Position numbers and translations under genes: made by a program. From the NCBI GenBank assembly GCA_041391125.1, contig JAWKON010000041.1, forward strand, positions 15,216-79,215: DNA of 64,000 bases. Reading direction: 5' to 3'. This document shows positions 35,505 to 44,191 of the stretch, in pieces (positions within the stretch are counted from its first letter, which is position 1; every line of letters starts with the position of its first letter). The stretch is from JACKBC01 sp041391125. GTDB lineage: Bacteria > Chloroflexota > Anaerolineae > Caldilineales > Caldilineaceae. The notes beneath the pieces are model-generated. The model searched no databases. It saw only the letters and a program-made list of their open reading frames with translations, and was not told where the DNA came from.

Positions 35505-36902
35505 TCACTGCCCCATGCTCACAAACTTCTCCTGGAGCGCGGCGGTCACCGTGGCGGGATCTTCGCCGCCGTACATCTGCTGGATCGAGTCGGAAATCTC
35601 CAGTGCGAATTCTTTCCACCCTTCGCGGAAGACCACGGTGCTGCGTGAGGACTGCATGGCGGTGAGCACGGCATCCACATATTCGGGATTGAGCGCGCTC
35701 TTGTAGCCCTCATCATCCCACGTAGAGACGCGGGCGGCGCCGCCGTGGAAGGCGCCAATGCGCGGCTCGCTCTGCTTGGAGGTCATCCACTGGATAAAGT
35801 ACCAACCGGCATCCGGATTGGGCGCATTGGCCGGAATGCCCAGCCCCCACATCCAGTGGCCGGTATAGGAGTCATCCCCGGCGGCGGCGGGCGGCAGAAC
35901 CGCGTAGCCCGTCTTGCCCGCAATGGCCGAGGCCGCTTCATCCTCAAAGCCGGGGCCAAAGAGGCTGGCGTCGATAAAAAAGGCGGCGCGCCCCTGCGAG
36001 AAGAGCAGGCTGGCATCCGGCCAATCCAGCGCCTGAATGTTGGGCGGCCCGGCTTTCATCATGCCCGCGTAGTCGGCCAGACCGGCAGTAATGCGCGCAT
36101 CGGTGACGCGCGGGTTGCTCCAGTCGCCATCAAACCAGACGTTATAGGGCAGCGGCGCTTCATCGGCGCCCCAGCGGTTGTAGACCATACCCGTCACCGT
36201 GTCCATGGTAGTGTCGGAGCGAATGCCGCGCATGACCGCGCCCGCTACTTCGCCGCCCGCCTCTTCGTTGATTTTCTGGGCCGCGGCCACCAGTTCGTCC
36301 ATGGTGCCGGGCACTGCGCCACCCAGATATTGATCGATAATGTCTTTGTTATAGAAGAGAATGTACGCCTCGAACGAGACCGGAATGCCAAAGTTCTGCG
36401 CATCGGCGCTGCCAGGCGGGTAGGTGGTGGCCGAGAGGAAGCCCGCCGGGAAATCGGCCAGATCATAATCCTCCGCCGTCATGCCGGCGTCGTTGATGTA
36501 GGGCGACAGCGGCGCAATCAGATCGGCGGACCACTGGGTAAAAGCGGTCGAGTCCATGGGCTGGAAATAGACATCGGCCACGCCCGTTTCCGCCCGCAAC
36601 GCCAGCTCCATGCGGTCAAAGTAGAGGTCTTCCGCCATGGCCTCAATGTTGACTTTGATGCCGGTGGCCGCTTCAAACTCAGGCAGCAGCTCGCGCATGC
36701 CATCGGCCACCGGATGTTCAGCGATCAGCACGGTGATTTGGGCGCCGTCAAAACGATGCCAGTTAAAGCTGCCGTCATCCGCCGCGGCGGCATTAGCGTC
36801 CGCCGCGGCCGGTTCAGCCGCGGGCGCCGGCGCCGCGGCACAGGCGCCCAATGCAACGAGCATGGCCGTCAACAGGCTGACGATGAGCAGAAGTCGCTTC
36901 AT
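35505..36902 (-). CDS. Carbohydrate ABC transporter substrate-binding lipoprotein B
   Basis: 465 residues, intact. Lipoprotein signal MKRLLLIVSLLTAMLVALGA followed by Cys21, and an Ala/Pro-rich linker. Family 1 extracellular binding protein features: ITVLIAEHPVADGMRELLPE then FEAATGIKVNIEAMAEDLYF, SFEAYILFYNKDIIDQYLGG, SLLFSQGRAAFFIDASLFGP and GWYFIQWMTSKQSEPRIGAF. Captures an oligo- or monosaccharide outside the membrane. First gene of cluster B (binding protein, B1, B2, ROK). Confidence 0.92.
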   Translation of the reverse strand: MKRLLLIVSLLTAMLVALGACAAAPAPAAEPAAADANAAAADDGSFNWHRFDGAQITVLIAEHPVADGMRELLPEFEAATGIKVNIEAMAEDLYFDRMELALRAETGVADVYFQPMDSTAFTQWSADLIAPLSPYINDAGMTAEDYDLADFPAGFLSATTYPPGSADAQNFGIPVSFEAYILFYNKDIIDQYLGGAVPGTMDELVAAAQKINEEAGGEVAGAVMRGIRSDTTMDTVTGMVYNRWGADEAPLPYNVWFDGDWSNPRVTDARITAGLADYAGMMKAGPPNIQALDWPDASLLFSQGRAAFFIDASLFGPGFEDEAASAIAGKTGYAVLPPAAAGDDSYTGHWMWGLGIPANAPNPDAGWYFIQWMTSKQSEPRIGAFHGGAARVSTWDDEGYKSALNPEYVDAVLTAMQSSRSTVVFREGWKEFALEISDSIQQMYGGEDPATVTAALQEKFVSMGQ

Positions 36903-36946
36903 GATTTCATCCTTTCTTTGGTGATGTGTAACTGTTCAGCCGTGAG

Positions 36947-37037
36947 ACCCTCCCAACCTCCCCCTCGAGGGGAGGAGCTTGAGTCGCCGCCCCAGGCGGC
37001 GTGATTTCTTCCCTCAAGGGGAGGGCCAGGGAAGGGT
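36947..37037. repeat. ACCCTCCC-type inverted repeat with inner GCCGCC/GGCGGC hairpin
   Basis: Outer arms of ACCCTCCCAACCTCCCCCTC type and CCCTCAAGGGGAGGGCCAGG type enclose a small perfect hairpin CGCCGCC-CCA-GGCGGCG. Located between the end of permease C2 (37060) and the start of binding protein B, so it may end transcription of cluster C. Confidence 0.6.
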
Positions 37038-37059
37038 GAATAGTTACGGTGATGTTTTG

Positions 37060-38001
37060 TTATCCCTTGATCCCCGTCAACGCGATGCCTTCAATAAAGG
37101 TGCGCTGGGTGAAAAAGAAGAGGAGTACCGTTGGAATCATGGTCAGCGTAGCGGCGGCCATCATGAGCTGCCACTGAGCGCCATACATATTTTGGAACAT
37201 CTTGAGCCCCAGCGAAATGGTCCACTGGCTCTGATCCTGCAAATAGATGAGCGGGCCCAAGTAGTCGCGATAATTATTGACAAAGGTAAAGAGCGCCACA
37301 GTGGCCAGTGCGGGCTTGAGCAGCGGCGCCATAATGCGCGTGAAGATGCCCCATTCGCTGGCGCCGTCAATGCGGGCGGCGTCGCTCAGCTCGTTGGGAA
37401 TGGTCAGGAAAAATTGACGCAGCAGGAAGACGTAGAGCGCATTGCCAAAAAAGGCCGGCACAGTGAGCGGTAGCGCCGCCACCAGAAAGGCGGCAAATGG
37501 ATACCAATAGACGTAGCGATAGACCAGATCAATGTTTTGCAGCGTTAGATTGACATTGCGCCAAAAAATATAGAGCGGAATCATGGTCACCTGCCCCGGC
37601 AGCATAATGGTGCTGAGATAGGCCATAAAGACCAGGTTGCGCCCCGGCCACTGGACGCGCGCAAAGCCATAGGCAATGAGCGCGCAGGAGAAGACCGTGC
37701 CCACAATGGTCAAGGCGCAGATGACCAGCGTGTTGAAAATGTAGGTCCAAAAGGGTATGTATTGGGTGGAGGCCAGAAAATTCTGCCATTGGGGCGCCAT
37801 CGGATACCAGGTGGGCGGAAAGAGAAAAATTTCGCTGTCGGTCTTGAGCGCCGTCACCATCATCCAATAGAGCGGAAAGACATACGAGACGCCAAAGAAT
37901 GTACACAAAAAGTAGGCCAGCCCGCGCCACAGGCCATCTTGCGTGCTGCGCCGCCGCGCCCAACTGATGGATGGTTTACCAGTTGCAGTTCCAACCGTCA
38001 T
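37060..38001 (-). CDS. Carbohydrate ABC transporter permease C2 (MalG-like)
   Basis: 313 residues with six helices. VFPLYWMMVTALKTDSEIFL, TIMLPGQVTMIPLYIFWRNV, EAA loop ELSDAARIDGASEWGIFTRI and end FIEGIALTGIKG. The motif set is that of sugar permeases of the MalG type. Last gene of cluster C; the sugar is not known. Intact. Confidence 0.9.
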   Translation of the reverse strand: MTVGTATGKPSISWARRRSTQDGLWRGLAYFLCTFFGVSYVFPLYWMMVTALKTDSEIFLFPPTWYPMAPQWQNFLASTQYIPFWTYIFNTLVICALTIVGTVFSCALIAYGFARVQWPGRNLVFMAYLSTIMLPGQVTMIPLYIFWRNVNLTLQNIDLVYRYVYWYPFAAFLVAALPLTVPAFFGNALYVFLLRQFFLTIPNELSDAARIDGASEWGIFTRIMAPLLKPALATVALFTFVNNYRDYLGPLIYLQDQSQWTISLGLKMFQNMYGAQWQLMMAAATLTMIPTVLLFFFTQRTFIEGIALTGIKG

Positions 38002-38066
38002 CGCGTTTTATTTCCCATTCTTGACCGTGCTGAAAAAAGGTCGCTTAACCGCAAGACCATTCAAAT

Positions 38067-38145
38067 AGCGGAGACTGCGATGCACGGCTACAGAAACCCC
38101 GGCTTGACAGTCGAGTGGTCAGCCGTACGTTGCAGTCGTAGCGGC
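38067..38145. repeat. 79-bp hairpin repeat, family B copy 3
   Basis: Same length and boundaries (AGCGGA ... AGCGGC) as the copies at 17772-17949, with identical left arm GACTGCGATGCACGGCT and right arm AGCCGTACGTTGCAGTC. The middle has changed but the stem is kept. The complementarity extends outward through TTCAAATA and TATTTGAA. It lies in the gap between permeases C1 and C2. Confidence 0.7.
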
Positions 38146-38168
38146 CTTATTTGAACAGTCTTGCATTT

Positions 38169-38242
38169 AACCGCAGATTGCGCAGATTATTTCGGAGAAA
38201 TTAATCTGCGCAAATCTGCTTTAGCGAAGCGCCATCTGCGGT
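38169..38242. repeat. CGCAGATT-type inverted repeat (family C)
   Basis: AACCGCAGATTGCGCAGATT on the left and AATCTGCGCAAATCTGC with a terminal ATCTGCGGTT on the right. It directly follows the family B copy, so two unrelated hairpin families sit side by side in the 254-bp C1/C2 gap. Confidence 0.65.
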
Positions 38243-38255
38243 TCCTTCAACGCAG

Positions 38256-39155
38256 TTATTCTTCCGCCCGGTAATAAACCCACCCCGACGTGCGGAATAG
38301 CACAACAGTAGCCAGCAGCACAATCAAAAAGAGCACCCAGGCTTGGGCGCTGGCATAGCCCATTTTGAATTGCTGAAAGGCCGATTGATAAAGATACATG
38401 GCAAAAAAGAGCAGCGAATTGGCCGGACCGCCGGCGCCGCCGTCACGCGTGGAGGTCATGACCCAGGCTTCAGTAAAATATTGAAAGTAGCCGATCACAT
38501 TGATAATCAGCGTATAGAAGATCACCGGCGTGATCATGGGCAGCGTAATGTTCCAGAGCTTGCGCCAGGCGCCGGCCCCGTCCAGTTCGGCCGATTCGAT
38601 CAGCTCGCGCGGCACATCGCGCAGCCCGGCCAGATAGATCAGAATCGTGTTGCCGCCAAACCAGAGCCCCATAAAGATCATGGACGGTTTGGTGTAGTTG
38701 GGGTCGGTCAGAAAGCCGATGGGGGGCGCGCCAAAGAATTGCAAAATCGAGCTGACAATGCCGTACTGGCCATTGAAGAGCCAAAGCCAGACGATGACCG
38801 AGGCCACCACCGGCGTTATCGAGGGGAGGTAGAAAATGGTGCGATAGATCGCCAGACCACGAATGCGGGCGTTGAGCAGCAGCGCGATAAAGAGATCAAA
38901 AATGATGTGTACCGGCAGCCCAATCAACACCATGTACAGCGTGTTGCGCATAGCCACGCCAAAGACGCGGTCATCCATCAGGTCGCGGTAATTCTCCCAA
39001 CCAGCCCAGCGCGGCGGTTGCAGCACATCGTAATTGGTAAAGCTATAGTAGAGCGACTGCACAATCGGCCAAAAGTAAAAAACAAAAAAGCCAATCAGGG
39101 CGGGCGAAATAAAGGCCAGGCCGACCGCAATCGCGCGCAGCTTTGAGCGTCCCAT
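38256..39155 (-). CDS. Carbohydrate ABC transporter permease C1 (MalF/UgpA-like)
   Basis: 299 residues, six helices. LAFISPALIGFFVFYFWPIV, YRTIFYLPSITPVVASVIVW, EAA loop ELIESAELDGAGAWRKLWNI and end FRTSGWVYYRAEE. Typical MalF/UgpA-like partner. Preceded by binding protein C with a hairpin between, and followed by C2. Intact. Confidence 0.9.
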   Translation of the reverse strand: MGRSKLRAIAVGLAFISPALIGFFVFYFWPIVQSLYYSFTNYDVLQPPRWAGWENYRDLMDDRVFGVAMRNTLYMVLIGLPVHIIFDLFIALLLNARIRGLAIYRTIFYLPSITPVVASVIVWLWLFNGQYGIVSSILQFFGAPPIGFLTDPNYTKPSMIFMGLWFGGNTILIYLAGLRDVPRELIESAELDGAGAWRKLWNITLPMITPVIFYTLIINVIGYFQYFTEAWVMTSTRDGGAGGPANSLLFFAMYLYQSAFQQFKMGYASAQAWVLFLIVLLATVVLFRTSGWVYYRAEE

Positions 39156-39172
39156 AGTGTTAGTGAAGGAAT

Positions 39173-39235
39173 GGAGGAGCAGAGGAGTGGCATGTACCCT
39201 CTACTCCTTTACTCCTCTACTCCTCTACTCCTCTA
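39173..39235. repeat. CTCCTCTACTCC hairpin between binding protein C and permease C1
   Basis: Left arm GGAGGAGCAGAGGAGT (39173-39188); the right side holds several tandem ACTCCTCT words, giving a stem with 14 of 15 pairs and alternative registers. It lies just after the binding-protein stop, in the same place as the hairpins in clusters A and B. Confidence 0.65.
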
Positions 39236-39244
39236 CTTTCCCTT

Positions 39245-40602
39245 CTACCCATTCAACTGTTTCAACGCGTCATCCAGTTCCTTCTGCACCTCTTCGGTCA
39301 CGCGGTCCAAGATTTCCTGGGCGGTGGCTTGACCGGTGAGGACGGAGGTTTCGGCTTCGGCCAGACGGGCGTTTAGGGTGTCGTTGACCGGAATTTTGTA
39401 CGGGCCAAAGGCATTTTCACCGTTAAGCAGATCGACGGCCAGTTGGAAGCGCGGTTCGCTGGTAAAGCGCTCTTCGCTGGCCGCGCCAACTTTGGGCGGA
39501 ATGTTGAAGATGTTGTAGCAGAACTCGGCCATAATCTCATCCTGGCTCAGGAATTTGATAAATTCCCACGAGGCGTCGGCAAACTTGACGCCGGTCGGGA
39601 TGGTGAAGACGCTGCCGCCAAAATTAGTGCAATTGGCGCGGCCGCCGTCGGGCGCCGGCGCCGGGATCATGCGGATGTCCTGTTCCGGGGCAAAACGCTT
39701 CTGGAACTGGATAAACCATTCACCTACCTGCTTAAAGCCCTCTTTGCCGGCAAAGAGCGGGTTCTGCGTGCTCATGTAGTCGCCAAAGCCGCTTTGGAAG
39801 GCCGCCACTTTATCCGGCCCCAGCCGGTTAGGATAGCTGGCCATCCATTCCAGCGCCGCTACAATTTTGGGGTCGTTGGCCGTAATCTTGTTGTTGTCTT
39901 CATCCACAAAGCTGCCGCCAAAGACCTTGCCCCACCAGCTAATATCTGTGGGCGTGATCCCCGCGCTCAATGGCCCCATCGGCGCCCACAATCTCCAGCG
40001 CCTCGGCCGCGGCGTCCAGATCGCTCAACAATGCGGGCGGGCTGTCCGGATCTAGGTCCACCTCCTCAAAGAGATCGGAGCGATAGGCCAGGACGTTGGA
40101 GTTGGAGGTGATCATCAGCCCCCACAATCGCCATTCCAGTGCCAGGCATCCCAAAGCTGCGGGAAGTAGCCGTCACCGGTTACGCCATCGCGTTCCGCCC
40201 ACGACGTTATGGGCTGCAACCCTTTGCGCGCCCCCATCGAGACAAGCTGATGCAGCCACACCGCCGAAACCACATCGGGCGGATTGCCGCCGCAATCGCC
40301 GTGAGTACCTTGTCATATTGGCCGAACACGGTGGTCATATTGACAAAAATCTTGTCATTGGCTTCGTTGAATTTGTCCACCTGCTTTTGCAGCTCATCAA
40401 ACTCAAAGCCGCTCCAGCCGGTCCAATAGTTCAAAAAGGCCTGTTCAGGAGCGGCGGCCTGTTGTTGGGCATTGGTGGCGCCCCCGCTGGCGCTGGGCGG
40501 CGGCGGGGGTACACAAGCCGTCAATGCGGCCAACGCGCTGCCCGCCACGCTCATACGCAAAAAATCACGACGCGAGTACGAGTTCTTTGTGCCTTGATCC
40601 AT
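39245..40602 (-). CDS. Carbohydrate ABC transporter substrate-binding lipoprotein C, three frameshifts
   Basis: N-terminus with twin-arginine SRRDFLRMS and lipobox (LAALTAC). First segment ends FGQYDKVLTAIAAA near 40285; another frame continues PPDVVSAVWLHQLVSMGARK and GYFPQLWDAWHWNG. A third gives RLWGLMITSNSNVLAYRSDL, and the fourth, from about 39965, gives PTDISWWGKVFGGSFVDEDN to DDALKQLNG. Joined length about 450 residues fits family 1 binding proteins. All domains are there, so the breaks near 40285, 40130 and 39965 may be consensus errors. First gene of cluster C. Confidence 0.78.
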
Positions 40603-41098
40603 GATCTGTTCTCCTTTGCAGAAGTAGAAATTCGAAGAGATGGTGATGTTGCTATTTTCATTTTCAGTTTTTCATTTTCAACTCAAAATAGAAAACTGAA
40701 AATCGAAAGGCGCCTACAACAAATGGACAAGAAGGTATGTTTTTTAACCGCAAATCAGGAAAATATAGGGGAAATAGGGAGAGCTATTTAATAAGTTTAC
40801 TGAATGAATTAAATCATAGCATAAGCGGTTATTTGTGTCAACCAGGGCAAATCAATTTTTCCCACCAGTTTGCCGGAGAATAATAAGGTTCTTTGGGATC
40901 TCATGTGGTTGACGCGTATACCACCGGTTAAAACCGGTGGCTGCTACGGGAAACCGGCTTAAGCCGGTTTACTTTAACAGACGCCGAATTCATTCGGTGG
41001 TGGCAACTAATAACAACAGATAGGGGTTGCATTTTGCAAAAGGCGCAAAAAGCTGCTGTTTTCCGCATCTGCTGTAGTATTAGTGGTCTCTAAAAAAA
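40603..41098. other. 496-bp gap with several palindromes and no supported gene
   Basis: 40656-40711 is a TTTTCATTTTCAG/CTGAAAATCGAAA hairpin. 40921-40940 is CCACCGGTT-AA-AACCGGTGG, 40951-40970 is the perfect palindrome AAACCGGCTTAAGCCGGTTT, and 40984-40997 is CCGAAT-TC-ATTCGG. Three palindromes in under 80 bp suggest a REP-like array. Nothing coding is seen. Confidence 0.7.
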
Positions 41099-42154
41099 TT
41101 AGCTGCCGAACCGCTGTTCAACTTCGGCGCGTATCTGCTTGAGAAATGTGTTATCAATGGTCGCTTCGTGGGCAATGCTGTACCAGTAGCCTTGCTCCTG
41201 CACAAAGGCTTTCAGCTTGTGTAGCGCATTGGCCACATCGTCCCAGCTTATGTTCATGGCGCGCGGGCGAATATCGACGCCGACGCGCGCAATTGCGTCC
41301 AACATGGCAGCGGCGCGGTTCTCTTGCAGCCGCGCGCCGATGTAGATGCCCAGGCAGACCGGCTGGCCGTGAATAAACTTCTTGCCGGTCAAATACTCGA
41401 GCGCGTAAAAAATAAAATGCTCCACGCCTTCAATGTGTCTGGCATTCCAGCCGGCATTGTGATAGGCCGCTCCGCCCCAGCGCAGCGCATTCATGAGCGT
41501 GCGGATGCCGCTTTCGCTGACGTGGTGGATCTCGTCCAGATTGTCCAGCACTGTCTGCATAACGGCGGCGGCTTCATCGACCATGGCTCGATTGAAGGGC
41601 CACTGCGCTTCGGTCTTGCCGCGAGCGTGGGCCAATTCCCAATCAAAGCGCGCCGTATGATAACAAAGCACATCACAAACGCCGGCCCGATTGAGCAGCG
41701 GCGGCGCACTCTGGATCACGTCATAATCCACATAAACGGCTTCGGGTACGGCCCAGCCCATGTAGCGTACGCGCCCGTCAAAACGAACGGCGGCGCGGTG
41801 ACCAAAAACAGCATCCACGCTCATGCTGGTGGGCGCCTGAAAGAGGGGCAACCGGCGCCGCCAGGCAATAAACTTGGCCACGTCAATGGCCTGTCCACCG
41901 CCCAGCCCAATCACGCAATTGCAAAAAGGCAGGGCCTCTACTTCCGCTGCCAAAGCGGCATACTCCAGCGTCTCCACAAAATAGACGCCCGCCAGATCGC
42001 TGCCCACCCGTTCAAAAACGGCCGCGAACTTTTCCCACAGGTCGCGCATAGTAACAATCAGATAGGGGCGATGCGCAAAATTAGGAAACTCGCCGATCAG
42101 GTTGCGGCCATAGAGGGTATGAAATGTATTGTGAAGCGTATACTTTGCATCCAT
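41099..42154 (-). CDS. Glycerol-1-phosphate dehydrogenase-like (AraM/EgsA group) metal-dependent dehydrogenase
   Basis: 351 residues of the iron/zinc-dependent alcohol dehydrogenase superfamily. NAD site CVIGLGGGQAIDVAKFIAWR, then LFQAPTSMSVDAVFGHRAAV, RAGVCDVLCYHTARFDWELA with the metal-binding Asp, ARHIEGVEHFIFYALEYL with a His ligand, and KKFIHGQPVCLGIYIGARL with another. The arrangement is that of sn-glycerol-1-phosphate dehydrogenases. In bacteria these can make G1P for unusual lipids or glycans; a sugar-polyol role is also possible. Intact and alone on its strand. Confidence 0.8.
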   Translation of the reverse strand: MDAKYTLHNTFHTLYGRNLIGEFPNFAHRPYLIVTMRDLWEKFAAVFERVGSDLAGVYFVETLEYAALAAEVEALPFCNCVIGLGGGQAIDVAKFIAWRRRLPLFQAPTSMSVDAVFGHRAAVRFDGRVRYMGWAVPEAVYVDYDVIQSAPPLLNRAGVCDVLCYHTARFDWELAHARGKTEAQWPFNRAMVDEAAAVMQTVLDNLDEIHHVSESGIRTLMNALRWGGAAYHNAGWNARHIEGVEHFIFYALEYLTGKKFIHGQPVCLGIYIGARLQENRAAAMLDAIARVGVDIRPRAMNISWDDVANALHKLKAFVQEQGYWYSIAHEATIDNTFLKQIRAEVEQRFGS

Positions 42155-42246
42155 GGGATAATCCTATCAACATTTGCTTCATTGGGGAAATATCTTGGGC
42201 GCCTCATACCCGTCGCCCCGTCAGAGTCGCGTCTTGGACAAATGTG

Positions 42247-42255
42247 TGATATAAT
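42247..42255 (+). promoter_or_regulatory. Extended -10 element upstream of the UPF0175/PIN operon
   Basis: TGATATAAT fits the extended -10 pattern TGn-TATAAT. It lies about 90 bp before the antitoxin ATG at 42344. No convincing -35 is present. Assigned by pattern only. Confidence 0.35.
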
Positions 42256-42343
42256 CGGTCCACATAGGCGCTTGAACCGAACAAATGCAGGAGACATGCC
42301 TAAACATGGTGTGTAATATTTAGCATCTCCAGAGAGATTTCAT

Positions 42344-42727
42344 ATGCAAGCTGTAGTTTCTGAACCAACAACAGTATCGACAAAATCGTCAACGTTTAAT
42401 GGCCAGCCAGGATGGCAAATCATGTCAGACGCGATCCTGCGCGATGGCGTGATTTCATCATTGGATGACTTGTTGCAACAAGCATTGGATTTATGGATCG
42501 CACAACTTTCACCGGCGCGACGGTGGCACATCGCCGTCGAACTATATACTGTTGAAGAAGTAAGCTTGGGACGAGCGGCGGAGATTGCCGGTTTGAACTA
42601 CGCCGTTTTTATGGAAAGATTGCATAGCGAAGGAATTCCTTTGCTCACTGCCGAGTTTGCCACAGAAGCACAGAAAACGATGAGGAAATCGCTTATTCAT
42701 GCCGGATTCAACCTCCCCCACCCCTAA
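42344..42727 (+). CDS. UPF0175-family antitoxin
   Basis: 127 residues. The C-terminal half has the UPF0175 helix-turn-helix signature: AVELYTVEEVSLGRAAEIAG followed by LNYAVFMERLHSEGIPLL. The N-terminal half is less conserved. UPF0175 proteins pair with DUF3368/PIN toxins; here the toxin gene overlaps by 29 nt, a tight translational coupling. Probable DNA-binding antitoxin and autorepressor. Confidence 0.82.
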   Translation: MQAVVSEPTTVSTKSSTFNGQPGWQIMSDAILRDGVISSLDDLLQQALDLWIAQLSPARRWHIAVELYTVEEVSLGRAAEIAGLNYAVFMERLHSEGIPLLTAEFATEAQKTMRKSLIHAGFNLPHP

Positions 42728-43157
42728 AGGATTTGTACTCGACACCAATGTACTTTCCCTGCTGGCAAAAGCCGGACAGCTTGCACTCCTCAAAACTGCG
42801 ATACTCCCTCTATACATTACACCCGCTATTCAATTCGAACTGGAAGCCGGAGTTCACAGGGGCGTAAATTATCTGGCCGACGCCTTACAACTTATCGACA
42901 ACGGCGCTGTTCACATCATAGCCAATGTCGATAACCGCTTCATGCATGAATTGCCAGCAAAACTTGGAAAAGGAGAGGTAGAAGCCATTGCCGCTTGCCG
43001 TCAAGCCAATTTGGTCTTAATTACGCATGATCGAAAAGCGATAAACTATTGTGAACGACAGCAGATCGACTGTGTACCGCTGCTCGATCTGCTGTATGAA
43101 TATGAAATAGCCGGGCTAATTACGCCTGCCGAAATTGACCGGATTCTGGCGCAATGA
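42699..43157 (+). CDS. DUF3368-type PIN-domain ribonuclease toxin
   Basis: 152 residues. PIN features: FVLDTNVLSLLAKAGQLALL with the first Asp, TPAIQFELEAGVHRG with the acidic Glu, LGKGEVEAIAACRQANLVLI with Glu, and THDRKAINYCERQ with the last Asp. All acidic residues for a Mg-dependent ribonuclease are present. The C-terminus EIAGLITPAEIDRILAQ is typical of DUF3368 members. Starts inside the UPF0175 gene. Confidence 0.85.
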   Translation: MPDSTSPTPKGFVLDTNVLSLLAKAGQLALLKTAILPLYITPAIQFELEAGVHRGVNYLADALQLIDNGAVHIIANVDNRFMHELPAKLGKGEVEAIAACRQANLVLITHDRKAINYCERQQIDCVPLLDLLYEYEIAGLITPAEIDRILAQ

Positions 43158-43195
43158 TCAAGTTAATATCCCCGCATCTCTTCTAACAGGCAAGC

Positions 43196-44191
43196 CTAAT
43201 CCCCCATCACGGGCTGTTCTTCCCGCCGCACATTTTCCGAACCGGCCAGCAGCTCGGACCAGAGGAAAAAGCTGATAATCCCCAGCCCCACGCCCAGCCA
43301 AAGCGTGCAGAAACGCACCAGCAACGCCCCCGCCGTGGCCGTGGCCACCGTCAGCCCGAAGATTTGCGTGCTCAGCGCGATTAGCCCGCCTTCTACGCCG
43401 CCGGCACCGCCCGGTGTGGCCACCACTGCGCCAATCACCACGCTGATGCAGAAGATAAACACGCACGTGATCAGCGTGTTCAACCCCGGCGCCACGCCAA
43501 AGCCAATCAGCACCACATAGTAGGCCACGCCTTCCGCACCCCAGGCCAGCAGCCCAATGGAGAGTGCAATCAGCAAGTTGCGCGGGCGAAATACAGTGTA
43601 GCTGCTCTCGTAAAATTCGTGCAGCTTGCCCGCAAACTTTTTGATGACGGGCAACCGCGCGCCAATTTCCAAACACCAGAGCGCCAGCGGCCGAATTTGC
43701 ATGACAATCAGAAAGGCCACGAAGCCCGCCAGCGTCAAGGCGGCCACGCCGCGCGCCACCGGGTCCGGAAAGACCACCAGCCCCGCACCCGCCAACAGCA
43801 GCATGGCGAAGCCGTCCAGCATCCGCTCGGCCAGGATGACCGGCGCCGTGGTCATCATGGGCGCGCCGGCCACATTTTTGACCATGTAGCTTTTGAGGAA
43901 TTCGCCCGCCTTGCCCGGCGTCATCACCATTAACATGCCCACGCCAAAGATGCGGGCGCTGTCGGCCAGCGCAATGGGCGTCCCCAACAGCCGCAGATAC
44001 CAGTGCCAGCGCAGCAGCCGCGCCACATAGTTAACCAGCGTCAGCCCAATCACGGCGGACAGCCAGACCCACGGCCACTGGTTCAGTTCAGCCATCAGCC
44101 GCTGCAAATCGCTAAAGAGCACAAAGCCAATATAGAGCAGCAGCACCAACATCATGGACCAGATCAATTTACGACGCAGATCGGCGCTCAT
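43196..44191 (-). CDS. UPF0104/lysylphosphatidylglycerol synthase transmembrane-domain protein
   Basis: 331 residues with about eight membrane helices. Family motifs: FGVGMLMVMTPGKAGEFLKS, PVILAERMLDGFAMLLLAGA, and ATPGGAGGVEGGLIALSTQI near the end. Such proteins resemble the flippase half of MprF; many are predicted lipid or lipid-linked transporters. No aminoacyl-transferase domain is present. The start overlaps the amidase stop by 4 nt, so the two are coupled. Confidence 0.85.
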   Translation of the reverse strand: MSADLRRKLIWSMMLVLLLYIGFVLFSDLQRLMAELNQWPWVWLSAVIGLTLVNYVARLLRWHWYLRLLGTPIALADSARIFGVGMLMVMTPGKAGEFLKSYMVKNVAGAPMMTTAPVILAERMLDGFAMLLLAGAGLVVFPDPVARGVAALTLAGFVAFLIVMQIRPLALWCLEIGARLPVIKKFAGKLHEFYESSYTVFRPRNLLIALSIGLLAWGAEGVAYYVVLIGFGVAPGLNTLITCVFIFCISVVIGAVVATPGGAGGVEGGLIALSTQIFGLTVATATAGALLVRFCTLWLGVGLGIISFFLWSELLAGSENVRREEQPVMGD

